Below are positions 1 to 10,694 of a DNA stretch of 32,563 nt, piece after piece. Position 1 is the first letter of the stretch. Each line of letters begins with the position of its first letter. Source of the DNA: Desulfofundulus australicus DSM 11792 (GTDB lineage Bacteria > Bacillota > Desulfotomaculia > Desulfotomaculales > Desulfovirgulaceae); contig NZ_FQUW01000033.1 of assembly GCF_900129285.1 (NCBI RefSeq), positions 1 through 32,563 of the forward strand, in the 5' to 3' direction. A program made the position numbers and the translations under genes. Below the pieces are notes generated by a model. The model made no database searches. It was not told the origin of the DNA and saw only the letters and a list, made by a program, of their open reading frames with translations.

Positions 1-115
<115 letters not shown>

Positions 116-240
116 ATCCTTTGTCCCAGAATCACTCCCGCACACGCTCTTCCTCGCCAGATGCTCAGCCCTTTAAGCTGCACACCCGGCTTCCTCCCTG
201 TTCAGTTTTCAAGGACCACTTTCCCCTCGCTGTCGCGCAA
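116..240 (-). promoter_or_regulatory. rRNA leader with boxA-like antitermination element
   Basis: This is the transcribed leader between the proximal rrn promoter and the 16S 5' end. On the minus strand 218-199 reads TGGTCCTTGAAAACTGAACA. This matches the conserved CTTGAAAACT-type block found in Bacillota rRNA leaders and the boxA consensus used by Nus-factor antitermination. Its place about 85 nt before the mature 16S end is typical. No gene is seen here. Confidence 0.75.
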
Positions 241-245
241 GCGTT

Positions 246-275
246 ATTGTATCATGATTTTTTTACTGCTGTCAA
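246..275 (-). promoter_or_regulatory. rrn promoter P2 (sigma-A type)
   Basis: On the minus strand there is a -35 TTGACA (275-270), an 18-nt spacer and a -10 TACAAT (251-246). Transcription would start near 239 and run through the boxA-like leader into 16S. This is the promoter nearer to the rRNA gene. The call rests on a perfect -35 box and a good -10 box in the expected position. Confidence 0.82.
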
Positions 276-304
276 CTTGTAACTTTTACCTTTTTTACTT
301 CCTG

Positions 305-328
305 CCGGTTACCCTTGAGGGTAACCGG
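305..328. other. perfect hairpin between the two rrn promoters
   Basis: CCGGTTACCC (305-314) and GGGTAACCGG (319-328) form a perfect 10-bp inverted repeat around a TTGA loop. No T-run follows on either strand, so it is not a standard intrinsic terminator, although it lies between gyrA and the proximal rrn promoter. It could be an operator, or a structure in the longer leader RNA made from the upstream promoter. Confidence 0.6.
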
Positions 329-367
329 TCAGGCACTGCATGCTTTCAGTCGCCAAGTGCAGGATTT

Positions 368-396
368 AATATACCACAGGGATACGACGCTGTCAA
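368..396 (-). promoter_or_regulatory. rrn promoter P1 (sigma-A type)
   Basis: On the minus strand there is a perfect -35 TTGACA (396-391), a 17-nt spacer and a -10 TATATT (373-368). It lies about 50 nt beyond the gyrA stop codon and reads towards 16S. With P2 it forms a tandem pair about 120 nt apart, a common arrangement for rRNA operons. Confidence 0.82.
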
Positions 397-443
397 TAAG
401 AAAAGTTATGTTTTTATTAAGTTTATGTTAAAAGAGATTAATC

Positions 444-2873
444 TTATTCTTCCACGCTGACCAGTGCGGCATCCACCAGCCTGTCTCCCGGTCCGAGGCG
501 CATGAGCATTACCCCCTGCGCAGCCCGTCCCATGGAGGAAATTTCGCTGGCTTTTAACCTGATGATGATCCCCTCGGCACTGATGACCATTATTTCTTCT
601 TCAGGCTTAACCACCAGCATAGCCGATACAGGACCATTGCGTTCGGTTACCCGGGCACTGATAATTCCTTTACCACCACGCGCCTGCAGGCGGTACTCGG
701 ATACAGGCGTACGTTTTCCGTAACCGTTATCTGTAACCACCAGCACATCTCCATCCGGCCGAACAATATCCATGGCCACGACCATGTCTCCCGGTTGCAG
801 GCTAATTCCTTTCACCCCCCGGGCCGTACGCCCGTAGGGAAGCACTTCTTTTTCTGAAAAGCGAATGGCCAGTCCCTGACGCGTGCCCAGGATAATCTCC
901 TCCGTACCGGTGGTAAGCTTCACGTCCACCAGCTCGTCCCGCTCATCGAGCTTGATGGCAATTATGCCATCCCTGCGGGATGTGTCAAATTGCTCCAGTT
1001 CTGTCTTCTTTACCACCCCGGCACGCGTGGCCATAAAGAGATAGAGACCCTTGCTGAATTCCCGCACCGGTATTACTGCTGTAATACGCTCCTGCTGTCC
1101 TATATAAAGCAGGTTAACCAGAGCCGTCCCCTTGGACTGCCTGCTCGCTTCGGGAATTTCGTGCACCTTCAGGCGGTATACTTTCCCCTGGTTAGAAAAG
1201 AACAGAAAGTAGTGATGGGTGCTGGTGATGAATAGATGCCGCACAAAATCCTCTTCTTTGGTGCCCATGGCAGTAACGCCCCGGCCGCCGCGCCTCTGGC
1301 TCCTGTATGCGTCCAGGGGCATGCGTTTAATGTAGCCCTGGTTGGTAATGGTGATGACCACTTCCTCGTCTGGAATCAGGTCCTCAACCTCCAGCGATGA
1401 ATCTTCATCGCTGATTACCGTGCGGCGCGGGTCGGCAAATTTCTGCCGCATTTCTAAAAGCTCTTCTTTAATTACCTGCAGGACTTTTCGCTCATCGGCC
1501 AGGATGCCCCGCAGGTAGGCGATTTTCTCCAGGAGTTCTTTGTATTCTTCCTCCAGTTTATCCCGCTCCAGGCCGGTCAACCTTTGCAGGCGCATATCCA
1601 GAATGGCCTGCGCCTGTTTTTCCGAGAAGGAAAACTTTTCCATAAGGGCATTTTTTGCTATTTCCACCGTCCTGGATGACCGGATAGTGTTGATGACCTC
1701 ATCTATATGGTCCAGGGCCACGCGCAGGCCCTCTACAATATGTGCCCGTGCTTCAGCTTTTTCCAGATCGAAGCGGGTACGCCGGATAACCACCTCTTTC
1801 TGGTGGTCCAGGTAGTGATACAGCATTTGCCGCAGATTTAATACCTGAGGCTGGCCATTGACCAGGGCCAGCATGATGACCCCGAATGTCTCCTGCATCT
1901 GGGTATGCTTGTACAGCTGGTTCAGGACCACCCGGGGTTTGGCGTCACGCCGCAACTCTATAACAATACGCATCCCCTGCCGGTCCGATTCATCCCGCAG
2001 GTCGGTAATTCCTTCGATTTTCTTTTCCCGGACCAGTTCGGCAATCTTCTCAATAAGCCGGGCCTTGTTGACCATAAACGGTATTTCATGGACAACAATG
2101 GCGTTTTTCCCACCGCTGATTTTTTCTATGCTGGCCTGGGCCCGGACCTTAATGGTGCCCCGGCCCGTCTGGTAGGCTTCCCGGATACCCTGGCGGCCCA
2201 TTATTTTTCCGCCGGTGGGGAAATCGGGCCCTTTGATAACCTGCATCAATTCGGGAATGGTGACTTCCGGGTTATCGATTAACTTGATCACGCCGTCGAT
2301 TATTTCGCCCAAATTGTGAGGTGGGATATTGGTGGCCATACCCACTGCGATACCCGAGGAGCCGTTCACGAGCAGGTTGGGAATGCGGGACGGTAACACC
2401 GCCGGTTCTTCGGTACTGCCGTCATAATTGGGTATGAAGTCAACGGTATTTTTATCGATGTCCGCCAGCATGGCCATGGTTATACGGGCCATGCGGGCTT
2501 CCGTATAGCGCATGGCTGCCGGTGCGTCACCATCAACGGACCCAAAATTACCGTGCCCGTCAACCAGAGGGTAGCGGCTGGCAAAATCCTGGGCCATACG
2601 CACCAGGGCGTCATAGATAGCCATATCACCATGGGGATGGAATTTGGACATCACTTCACCCACAATGTGGGCGCTTTTACGGTGCGGCCGGTCAGGTGTA
2701 AGGCCAAGCTGGTGCATGGCGTAGAGAATTCGCCGGTGTACCGGTTTCAACCCATCCCGCACATCGGGTAAAGCCCGGCCCACGATTACGCTCATCGCGT
2801 AATCCAGGTAAGAATGTTTCATTTCTTCGTTAATATCGATGGGTATTACCTTGCCTATATTTACGGACAACAA
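444..2873 (-). CDS. gyrA: DNA gyrase subunit A
   Basis: This is the breakage-reunion subunit of the type IIA topoisomerase that introduces negative supercoils using ATP. The protein has 809 residues, the usual length. The winged-helix region contains the active-site tyrosine in the motif [10 protein letters not shown] (Tyr123), and the GyrA-box QRRGGRG (526-532) separates gyrase from topoisomerase IV. The C-terminal beta-pinwheel repeats follow. The start is a TTG with GAGGTGA seven bases upstream; the next codon is also TTG and cannot be excluded. It lies 25 bp after gyrB and is surely co-transcribed with it. At the position equivalent to E. coli Ser83 in the quinolone-resistance region the residue is methionine (Met84 in GDMAIYD), whereas the acidic partner, Asp88, is kept. 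Confidence 0.98.
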   Translation of the reverse strand: MLSVNIGKVIPIDINEEMKHSYLDYAMSVIVGRALPDVRDGLKPVHRRILYAMHQLGLTPDRPHRKSAHIVGEVMSKFHPHGDMAIYDALVRMAQDFASRYPLVDGHGNFGSVDGDAPAAMRYTEARMARITMAMLADIDKNTVDFIPNYDGSTEEPAVLPSRIPNLLVNGSSGIAVGMATNIPPHNLGEIIDGVIKLIDNPEVTIPELMQVIKGPDFPTGGKIMGRQGIREAYQTGRGTIKVRAQASIEKISGGKNAIVVHEIPFMVNKARLIEKIAELVREKKIEGITDLRDESDRQGMRIVIELRRDAKPRVVLNQLYKHTQMQETFGVIMLALVNGQPQVLNLRQMLYHYLDHQKEVVIRRTRFDLEKAEARAHIVEGLRVALDHIDEVINTIRSSRTVEIAKNALMEKFSFSEKQAQAILDMRLQRLTGLERDKLEEEYKELLEKIAYLRGILADERKVLQVIKEELLEMRQKFADPRRTVISDEDSSLEVEDLIPDEEVVITITNQGYIKRMPLDAYRSQRRGGRGVTAMGTKEEDFVRHLFITSTHHYFLFFSNQGKVYRLKVHEIPEASRQSKGTALVNLLYIGQQERITAVIPVREFSKGLYLFMATRAGVVKKTELEQFDTSRRDGIIAIKLDERDELVDVKLTTGTEEIILGTRQGLAIRFSEKEVLPYGRTARGVKGISLQPGDMVVAMDIVRPDGDVLVVTDNGYGKRTPVSEYRLQARGGKGIISARVTERNGPVSAMLVVKPEEEIMVISAEGIIIRLKASEISSMGRAAQGVMLMRLGPGDRLVDAALVSVEE

Positions 2874-2898
2874 AGGTCACCTCAAAACATTATTTTGC

Positions 2899-4881
<1,983 letters not shown>

Positions 4882-4886
4882 CTAAG

Positions 4887-5141
4887 CTATTCCCCATTAA
4901 AAACAAGCATCCCCGCTCTTTTCTTTAAAGTCGAACAGGAAATTGGCGAGACATATATACGGTTACTGGTAAGGACAATTGATTTTTCCTTGCCCTTATC
5001 GGCAATCACCTGTACTATTTTTTCGCTCCGGGCCAGTTCCATGAACTCCCTGTTCACAGGGGAATTTTCCACCCGGACATTCAGGATGGCCACGATATCC
5101 CTTTTGGGAATAACCACATCGTTACCGAGATGTAGAAACAA
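4887..5141 (-). CDS. remB: RemB/YaaB-type extracellular matrix regulator (DUF370)
   Basis: The 84-residue protein is of the DUF370 family, whose B. subtilis members RemA and RemB are DNA-binding regulators of biofilm matrix genes. Its position between recF and gyrB is exactly that of B. subtilis yaaB/remB. The N-terminus MFLHLGNDVVIPKRDIVAIL is typical. The start is TTG, eight bases after AGGAGG, and only a few bases separate it from the recF stop, so the two are translationally linked. The biofilm function is inferred from the family; in many Clostridia the role of this gene is not known. Confidence 0.88.
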   Translation of the reverse strand: MFLHLGNDVVIPKRDIVAILNVRVENSPVNREFMELARSEKIVQVIADKGKEKSIVLTSNRIYVSPISCSTLKKRAGMLVFNGE

Positions 5142-5146
5142 TAAAT

Positions 5147-6241
5147 TTAACCTCCTTTGTAAAGCTTGTGCTCCCTGACAGTTACTGCTGGTCCGGGGAG
5201 ATCATTCTTGTCCTCTGTACTGGTGGTTATAAAGACCTGCGTTTTTCCTCGCATGTATTCGACCAGCTTTAATCTCCGTTTCTGATCCAGTTCGGAAAAA
5301 ACGTCATCCAGGAGAACAATGGGATAGTCTCCCGCCAGCTGCCTGCTCAGTTCCAGTTGGGCCAGCTTTAGTGCCAGGACCAGTGTTCGCTGCTGCCCCT
5401 GTGAGCCGAAGCGCCTGGCATCCTGTCCGTTGATGGAAACGAATAAGTCGTCCCGGTGCGGCCCGATCAGCGTTTGTCCCCTGACCAGTTCTGAGGTGTA
5501 ACATCTGGATAAACCCTCCAGAAATCGCTGGTAGATTTCCTTTTCCCCGGTGGTTCTTTCCAGCTGGACGGTAGAAAGGTACACAAGACCAGCTTTTTCG
5601 TCACTTCCCCCAATCTGACTGTATATGCTCCTTACGGCGGTGGAAAGCCCGGCCAGCAGGCGGCAGCGCCAGGCGATAATTCTGGCGCCTATGGCAGCCA
5701 GTTGCTGGTTCCAGGGTTCCAGCTCCTCCTGTTTCAGTTGCTCAGTTTTTATTTTTTGCAGCAATTTATTTCTATTTAGTAAAACCCTTTGATAGCGATG
5801 CCACCAGAAGGTGTAACCGGGCTCCAGCGGTCCTATCTCCAGGTCCAGCCATCGCCGGCGTAAAACAGGGCTTCCTTTGATCATTAACAGGTGATCGGGT
5901 GTAAAAATCAAAGGCAGCATAAAGGGGCTTTTTTCATCCGGTTGTCCCCCGGATTTAACCTGTTTCTTGCCCGTGGCGGTCAGAAGGATAATTTTATTTT
6001 CTTCCTGCTGGTTTGATTCAAATTTTACTTCCACCCGACAGTAATTGCTGCCCCAGCGAATCAGGTCTTTATCACGGTGCGTTCGAAATGAGCGCCCGGT
6101 AAAGCCAAAAAAAATAGCCTCCAGGAGGTTGGTTTTACCCTGGGCGTTACCTCCTGCGATTATATTGATCCGGGGGTGGGGCTGCCAGAACAGCCGGTCG
6201 TACCCCCGGAAGTTTTCAAGACTGATATGCACTATGCGCAC
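5147..6241 (-). CDS. recF: DNA replication/repair protein RecF
   Basis: RecF is an SMC-like ATPase that helps RecOR load RecA at single-strand gaps next to duplex DNA. The 364-residue product has the N-terminal signature MRIVHISLENFRGY, a Walker A motif GGNAQGKTNLLEAI (about 30-43), the ABC signature region SQGQQRTLVLALKLAQ, and a Walker B motif YPIVLLDDVFSELD. The start is GTG preceded by GGGAGGAAGTAA. It begins 27 bp after dnaN within the dnaA-dnaN-recF-remB-gyrB-gyrA series, the standard Bacillota layout. Confidence 0.97.
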   Translation of the reverse strand: MRIVHISLENFRGYDRLFWQPHPRINIIAGGNAQGKTNLLEAIFFGFTGRSFRTHRDKDLIRWGSNYCRVEVKFESNQQEENKIILLTATGKKQVKSGGQPDEKSPFMLPLIFTPDHLLMIKGSPVLRRRWLDLEIGPLEPGYTFWWHRYQRVLLNRNKLLQKIKTEQLKQEELEPWNQQLAAIGARIIAWRCRLLAGLSTAVRSIYSQIGGSDEKAGLVYLSTVQLERTTGEKEIYQRFLEGLSRCYTSELVRGQTLIGPHRDDLFVSINGQDARRFGSQGQQRTLVLALKLAQLELSRQLAGDYPIVLLDDVFSELDQKRRLKLVEYMRGKTQVFITTSTEDKNDLPGPAVTVREHKLYKGG

Positions 6242-6268
6242 TTACTTCCTCCCGGAACTGGACGGCCC

Positions 6269-7378
6269 TTAATCCTTCGGCGGTTTGGCCGGCAGCAGCA
6301 GGGACAGGTAGCTATCGTCCCCTGCCGGCCTGAGCACTGCTGCACTCAGGGGGCCGGTTAATTCCAAGCACAGTTCATCACTGTTCAGGGCCCGCAGGCT
6401 TTCACTCATGTACCGGGCGTTGAACCATATCTCCAGAGGTTCGCCTTCCACCAGCCCGCTAATTTCTTCCCGGATCCAGCCTGCCTGGGTTTGTACGGAA
6501 ACCACGCAGCTGTTTTCCTGTAGCGTAAATTTTACCACCGGGTATCCATCACGCGCCAGCAGGGATGCTCTTTCCGTAGCATCCATTATTTCCCTGGTAG
6601 TCACTCTGGTACGGGTGACAAATTCCCTTGGTATTACCTGTTCGTAGGGGGGGTATTGTCCGGCTATCAGACGTGAAGCTATTTTTAAATCTGCGGTGGA
6701 AAAAAATGCATGATTTTCCTCCAGAATTATGGATATTTTTTCTTCGGTATTACCCGTTAACCTGGCCACTTCGCCCAGGGTTTTCCCGGGTATAATTGCC
6801 CTTACCGGCTGTTCAATTTCTTCTTCCAGCTGGTAATTTTTCATGGCCAGGCGATAGGTATCGGTGGCCACCAGTCTGAACTGTTTTCCGTCTACCTGCA
6901 TGAGGACTCCGGTAAACACGGGTCGTGTTTCATCGTTGGACACGGCGAAGAGTACCTGGCGTAACATCTCCTTTAACTCGTCCTGTGGTACCTGGATGCC
7001 GGTTCCCCTGTTTATCGATGGGAGGCGCGGGTATTGCTCAGGTTCATAGCCGTGGATGCTGACCTGTGATGTTCCATAAGTTATGATGACGCTTGTGCTG
7101 CCCGGTATGCTGTTAAATTGAATGGGTATATCGGGTAGACTGCGCACCAGGTCGGAAATGTATCGGATCGGGAGAACTATGGCTCCTTCCGTTTCAGTTT
7201 CCACTTCTATGTTACACTGTATGGTTAGCTCGGTGTCCGAACCTGTTAGGTAGAGCCTGTTTCCGGTGACTTCAAAGAGAATGCCCGTTAATACCGGTAA
7301 GGGTGAGCGTGGGGAAACAGCCTTTTGAACGGCATTTATCGCGTGCATCAGCGCCGGTTTGCTCGCATTGAACTTCAT
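6269..7378 (-). CDS. dnaN: DNA polymerase III beta subunit (sliding clamp)
   Basis: The processivity clamp encircles DNA as a dimer and tethers DNA polymerase III and many repair proteins. The 369-residue product begins MKFNASKPALMHAINAVQKAV and ends with a hydrophobic LLLPAK segment close to the typical clamp C-terminus (LPMRL-like). ATG at 7378 follows GGAGTGA at a good distance; an in-frame extension to 7426 would run through a palindrome and has no ribosome binding site. A candidate promoter with a DnaA box over its -35 region lies upstream. Confidence 0.97.
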   Translation of the reverse strand: MKFNASKPALMHAINAVQKAVSPRSPLPVLTGILFEVTGNRLYLTGSDTELTIQCNIEVETETEGAIVLPIRYISDLVRSLPDIPIQFNSIPGSTSVIITYGTSQVSIHGYEPEQYPRLPSINRGTGIQVPQDELKEMLRQVLFAVSNDETRPVFTGVLMQVDGKQFRLVATDTYRLAMKNYQLEEEIEQPVRAIIPGKTLGEVARLTGNTEEKISIILEENHAFFSTADLKIASRLIAGQYPPYEQVIPREFVTRTRVTTREIMDATERASLLARDGYPVVKFTLQENSCVVSVQTQAGWIREEISGLVEGEPLEIWFNARYMSESLRALNSDELCLELTGPLSAAVLRPAGDDSYLSLLLPAKPPKD

Positions 7379-7402
7379 GGTTTTCACTCCGTTGTTTTGA
7401 TT

Positions 7403-7416
7403 ATGATCCAGATCAT
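7403..7416. repeat. 14-bp palindrome in the dnaN leader
   Basis: ATGATC-CA-GATCAT is a dyad with a 2-bp centre, 25 bp upstream of the dnaN start and directly after a TATAAT-like sequence. It could be an operator or chance. It contains two GATC tetramers. Confidence 0.35.
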
Positions 7417-7443
7417 TATATTTCATTACTTTAATAGTCGTAC

Positions 7444-7474
7444 ATTATAGTAGTGCTCTTTTTTTTGTGGATAA
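7444..7474 (-). promoter_or_regulatory. candidate dnaN promoter overlapping a DnaA box
   Basis: On the minus strand a consensus -10 TATAAT (7449-7444) is preceded by a 17-nt spacer. The position of the -35 box (7472-7467, ATCCAC) falls inside a perfect DnaA box TTATCCACA (7474-7466). The -35 match is poor, so the promoter is a candidate only. The overlap would allow DnaA to control dnaN expression. Confidence 0.5.
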
Positions 7475-7541
7475 CTTGTTTATCCCGTGAGGGCTTGTCA
7501 TTTTCGTCCTGGGGAAAGGTTTTACCCTTCCTGTGGATAAG

Positions 7542-8882
7542 TTACCTGCTTTCTTCTTTTATTTTTTGTTTTATTTCGTTGATGGTTTGTTCCAGCAGGG
7601 CGTCGCTGGCCAGCTGATTGCTTATTTTTTCACATGCATGAAGCACTGTTGTGTGGTCTCTTCCTCCGAAGGCATCGCCTATTTGTGGCAGGGAGAGATC
7701 TGTCAGTTCCCGGACCAGGTACATGGCGATCTGCCGTGGGAAAGCAATATTGCGACTGCGCTTTTTGGATTTGAACTCTTCGGGTTTTAAACCGTAGTAA
7801 GCGGCCACTTTTTCCTGGATGAGCTGGGCCGTAATCTGTCTTTGTTGTTTACCGGGCAGTATATCTTTGAGTATGTCCCGCGCCAGCTGGGTGGTTATTG
7901 GCTGTTTGTTCAGCGATGCATAGGCAACCACCCGGATAAGGGCTCCTTCCAGTTCCCGGATGTTGGAGGTTATTTGTTCGGCAATATATTCCAGCGTTTC
8001 ATCGGGTACCGAGACGTTGTCCAGCTGGGCTTTTTTTCTTAAGATAGCTATCCTTGTTTCCAGATCGGGAGGCTGGATATCTGTGATCAGGCCCCATTCA
8101 AAACGGGATCGCAGGCGATCTTCCAGGGTTGGAATCTCCTTGGGCGGTCTGTCGCTGGAGATAACTATTTGCTTGTTGGCCTCGTATAAGGTATTGAAGG
8201 TATGGAAAAATTCTTCCTGGGTGCGTTCTTTTCCGGCGACAAATTGAATATCGTCTATTAAAAGTACGTCCATTCCCCGGTATTTATCTCTAAATTCTGC
8301 CGTTCGTTTATTTGCTATGGCGTTAATTAATTCGTTGGTAAATTTTTCAGAGGTAACGTAGACTATCCGGTTTAATTTGCCCCGCTTCAGGATGTAATGG
8401 CTGATGGCATGCATCAGGTGCGTCTTTCCCAGCCCTACTCCCCCATAGATAAAAAGGGGGTTATATGTTTCCGCGGGTGACTCTGCTACGGCCAGGCAGG
8501 CTGCATGAGCAAACCGGTTGCTGTTGCCCACCACAAAGGTTTCAAAAGTGTAACGGGGATTTAACGAGCATGTTTCCACAGCTGACGGCGCGGTCTTGCG
8601 TATCCTGTTTAATAATTTCTCGTTGACTTCTTCTGCTGGTAGGAACTGTATTTCGATTTCGTCGTTGGTGATTTCCTGGAGGTAGTTTTTAATAAGTGAA
8701 GCGTATCTTGTCGCCAGCCAGTCTCTGTAGAAATGGTTGGGAACCTGGATAAAAAAAGTGCTCCGGTGAAACCCCAGGGGGAGTACCGATTCCTGCCAGA
8801 TTTCGTAAGTTTCTGTATCCAGCCGGGGCTGGATATGGGCCAGCAGTTCATCCCAGATCGCGGTCACATGCGTTTTATTCAT
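7542..8882 (-). CDS. dnaA: Chromosomal replication initiator protein DnaA
   Basis: DnaA is the AAA+ ATPase that binds DnaA boxes, melts oriC and recruits the replicative helicase. The 446-residue protein has domain I (about 1-75), the AAA+ core with Walker A GGVGLGKT (147-154) and Walker [10 protein letters not shown], and a C-terminal helix-turn-helix domain with the DnaA signature [15 protein letters not shown]. The start is ATG at 8882, with a G-rich Shine-Dalgarno about nine bases upstream. It is the first gene of the leftward replication operon, and DnaA boxes flank it on both sides. Confidence 0.98.
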   Translation of the reverse strand: MNKTHVTAIWDELLAHIQPRLDTETYEIWQESVLPLGFHRSTFFIQVPNHFYRDWLATRYASLIKNYLQEITNDEIEIQFLPAEEVNEKLLNRIRKTAPSAVETCSLNPRYTFETFVVGNSNRFAHAACLAVAESPAETYNPLFIYGGVGLGKTHLMHAISHYILKRGKLNRIVYVTSEKFTNELINAIANKRTAEFRDKYRGMDVLLIDDIQFVAGKERTQEEFFHTFNTLYEANKQIVISSDRPPKEIPTLEDRLRSRFEWGLITDIQPPDLETRIAILRKKAQLDNVSVPDETLEYIAEQITSNIRELEGALIRVVAYASLNKQPITTQLARDILKDILPGKQQRQITAQLIQEKVAAYYGLKPEEFKSKKRSRNIAFPRQIAMYLVRELTDLSLPQIGDAFGGRDHTTVLHACEKISNQLASDALLEQTINEIKQKIKEESR

Positions 8883-8975
8883 TGGTGGTAACCCCCTGCT
8901 GACAGATGTTTGTTAAACTTAAAAAAGCCACCGCAAGCGATTTAACGGGGCCTGTAGGTTTGTACAGCATTAAGT

Positions 8976-8984
8976 ATCGACAAA
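8976..8984 (-). promoter_or_regulatory. candidate Spo0A box in oriC
   Basis: The minus strand reads TTTGTCGAT, eight of nine bases matching the 0A-box consensus TTTGTCGAA and including the TGTCGA core. It ends one base before a DnaA box at 8986-8994. Spo0A is known to bind oriC in B. subtilis and limit initiation at the onset of sporulation. A single 9-mer is weak evidence on its own. Confidence 0.4.
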
Positions 8985-9141
8985 TTTATGCACATCTTTA
9001 TTCTGGCCTGTGGATATCTTTTTCTCCTGGTGCCAGCGATTCAATGATATCAAATTTGCCAGGCCTTATCAACCGATAAAATGTCTTCCTGTGGATAGTT
9101 GAGCAGGCTGTGGACAATTATTTTCGGCCGGGTGTTTTTTC

Positions 9142-9171
9142 TTGACTTGAGAAGGGTATATCTTATATAAT
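9142..9171 (+). promoter_or_regulatory. rpmH promoter (sigma-A type)
   Basis: There is a -35 TTGACT (9142-9147), an 18-nt spacer and a consensus -10 TATAAT (9166-9171). The expected start near 9178 gives a leader of about 50 nt before the rpmH TTG codon. It would drive the rpmH-rnpA-yidD-yidC-jag series up to the terminator at 11307. Confidence 0.75.
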
Positions 9172-9226
9172 AACTTGTGATGTGTCTGGTTTTTCCAGCC
9201 GGCCGGTGGTGAGGAGGTGTAAGATT

Positions 9227-9361
9227 TTGAAGCGCACGTTTCAGCCCAAAAAAAGGAAACGGAAAAAAGTTCATGGTTTTTTAAAGCGTATGTCCACCAG
9301 GGCAGGCCGTAACGTTATAAAAAGGAGAAGGCTGAAAGGAAGAAAAAGACTTACTGCATAA
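9227..9361 (+). CDS. rpmH: 50S ribosomal protein L34
   Basis: L34 is a small, strongly basic protein of the large ribosomal subunit. The 44-residue product begins [20 protein letters not shown] and ends [12 protein letters not shown], a full-length match to the family. The start is TTG at 9227, preceded by GAGGAGGTG at a distance of seven bases. It is the first gene to the right of oriC, as in nearly all bacteria, and is followed by rnpA after about 70 bp. Confidence 0.96.
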   Translation: MKRTFQPKKRKRKKVHGFLKRMSTRAGRNVIKRRRLKGRKRLTA

Positions 9362-9433
9362 GGCCGCTTGCTTCAACAAGTTGGCCTTTTCGTACATTTG
9401 GCCGATTGATTTTAAGCAGGATTGATTTGGAGC

Positions 9434-9772
9434 ATGGAGATTTTGAAAAATAAAAGGGACTTTCAACGGGTGTACCGGCGGGGTCAATCCGTGGCCAGTA
9501 ACGCCCTGGTTTTATATTTGTACCGTAACCGGGGACAGGGCCGCCGATTTGGTTTTTCCGTCAGTAAAAAAACGGGTAAGGCTGTAGTCCGCAATCGTGT
9601 ACGCCGGTTGCTGCGTGAAATTTGCCGCCTGAATGAAAGCTGGTTTCCGGAAAATTATGACGTGGTTATTATTGCCCGCAAAGATGCGGTGGGGAAGAAT
9701 TATCACGATCTGGCCGGCCAGGTCCATCATCTTATCGGTCGTGCTACCCGTAAGCTTGTGCCGAAGGGTTGA
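9434..9772 (+). CDS. rnpA: Ribonuclease P protein component
   Basis: RnpA is the protein subunit that assists the RNase P RNA in 5' maturation of tRNA. The ~112-residue product has the family's N-terminal [14 protein letters not shown] and the RNA-binding signature [14 protein letters not shown] (the RNR motif). The start is uncertain: ATG 9434 gives [10 protein letters not shown], while TTG 9443 would give MKNKRDF, closer to typical homologues, and TTG 9422 would add four residues. None has an ideal Shine-Dalgarno. It is immediately followed by yidD. Confidence 0.95.
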   Translation: MEILKNKRDFQRVYRRGQSVASNALVLYLYRNRGQGRRFGFSVSKKTGKAVVRNRVRRLLREICRLNESWFPENYDVVIIARKDAVGKNYHDLAGQVHHLIGRATRKLVPKG

Positions 9773-9779
9773 GTTGAGG

Positions 9780-9986
9780 ATGCGCTCACTGGTTATTGCC
9801 TGTTTTCGCTTTTACCAGCGATTTGTTTCACCTTTTAAACCACCCACCTGTCGTTTTTACCCTACCTGCTCCGAGTATGCCGTACAGGCTGTGGCCAAGT
9901 ACGGTGTTGTCCGTGGTTTACTTCTGGCATGCTGGCGTCTACTGCGCTGTCATCCCTTTTGCCGGGGTGGCTATGATCCGGTTTAA
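9780..9986 (+). CDS. yidD: Membrane protein insertion efficiency factor YidD
   Basis: YidD is a small membrane-associated protein that assists YidC-dependent insertion of membrane proteins. The 68-residue product carries the family motif [19 protein letters not shown] and ends [12 protein letters not shown], both hallmark sequences. ATG at 9780 follows the rnpA stop by seven bases, with TGAGG just before it. An in-frame open stretch upstream overlaps rnpA and is not part of the gene. It lies between rnpA and yidC, the usual arrangement. Confidence 0.94.
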   Translation: MRSLVIACFRFYQRFVSPFKPPTCRFYPTCSEYAVQAVAKYGVVRGLLLACWRLLRCHPFCRGGYDPV

Positions 9987-10004
9987 TGGCAAGGAGGAGA
10001 TGGT

Positions 10005-10694
10005 TTGTTTCAAGCTCTGGTTGATGGCATGACTTCCCTTTTAAACTGGTTATATCACCTTACCGAGATGGCTCATATTGCCAATTACGGCCTGGCCATC
10101 ATCCTGCTGACTGTTCTTATCAAGATTATCCTTTATCCTTTGACGGTCAAGCAGATGCGTTCCATGGTTGTTATGCAACAGCTGGCGCCGAAGATTAAAG
10201 AGATACAGGAGCGCTACCGGAATAAGGACCCGCAGAAAATGCAGCAAAAAATTATGGAGCTGTACCGGGAGCACAACGTTAATCCCATGGCCGGTTGTCT
10301 TCCTTTATTGATTCAGATGCCCATTTTAATTGCCCTTTATCGTGCTTTACTGCATTTTAATTATGCCGATCCCGCCCATGCCCGGTTTCTCTGGATTAAT
10401 AACCTAAGCCAGGTGGGGGACCCTTATTACATTCTCCCTCTTCTTGCCGGATTGACCACTTATGTTCAGTCGCGCATGACCACCAATATGTCCGACCCCA
10501 CCCAGCGGACCATGCTCATCATTATGCCCGTTTTCATTGCCTGGATCAGCGCAACGGTTCCTGCCGGTCTGGCATTGTACTGGGTAATTTTTAATGCCAT
10601 GGGAATTATTCAGCAGTTTTTTGTTAACAGGCATACCCAAGGGTTGAAGGAGGCGCTAAACACTGGTGGTGGAGGAAATCGAGAAAACCGCTAA
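10005..10694 (+). CDS. yidC: Membrane protein insertase YidC/Oxa1
   Basis: YidC inserts and folds membrane proteins, alone or with SecYEG. The 229-residue protein is the short Gram-positive type. It shows the conserved core from YGLAIILLTVLIKIILYPLT (first core helix) through a charged cytoplasmic hairpin (KIKEIQERYR) and PLLIQMPILIALYRAL to a last helix PAGLALYWVIFNAMGIIQQ. No lipobox cysteine is visible at the N-terminus, unlike B. subtilis SpoIIIJ. TTG at 10005 was chosen because AAGGAGGA ends six bases upstream; the ATG at 10000 is in another frame. Its 3' end overlaps jag by 29 nt. Confidence 0.95.
   Translation: MFQALVDGMTSLLNWLYHLTEMAHIANYGLAIILLTVLIKIILYPLTVKQMRSMVVMQQLAPKIKEIQERYRNKDPQKMQQKIMELYREHNVNPMAGCLPLLIQMPILIALYRALLHFNYADPAHARFLWINNLSQVGDPYYILPLLAGLTTYVQSRMTTNMSDPTQRTMLIIMPVFIAWISATVPAGLALYWVIFNAMGIIQQFFVNRHTQGLKEALNTGGGGNRENR

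Larger units (their letters stand above)
7379..7541. other. dnaA-dnaN intergenic half of the origin (DnaA box cluster)
   Basis: Two perfect DnaA boxes (TTATCCACA on the minus strand) lie at 7466-7474 and 7532-7540; the second touches the dnaA stop codon. In B. subtilis the region between dnaA and dnaN carries the DNA unwinding element of the bipartite oriC. The same role is plausible here because the stretch around 7415-7470 is AT-rich. No gene is seen. Confidence 0.7.
8883..9226. other. chromosomal replication origin (oriC), dnaA-rpmH intergenic part
   Basis: No coding gene is evident in these 344 bp between divergent dnaA and rpmH. DnaA boxes are TTATGCACA at 8986-8994 (plus strand) and, on the minus strand with one mismatch each, 9009-9017 (ATATCCACA), 9090-9098 (CTATCCACA) and 9109-9117 (TTGTCCACA). 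An AT-rich stretch (about 9155-9175) follows. Gene orientation flips here, which fits the start of bidirectional replication. No convincing dnaA promoter was found; several weak -35/-10 pairs have poor spacing. Confidence 0.88.

Noticed and set aside
9050-9274. Minus-strand frame across oriC
   Set aside because: It runs antisense over DnaA boxes, the rpmH promoter and the rpmH start, so it is a by-product of the sequence.
9822-9850. TTTGTTTCACC sequence in yidD as a parS half-site
   Set aside because: Only one half matches; the other half is unrelated and the stretch is well explained as yidD coding sequence.
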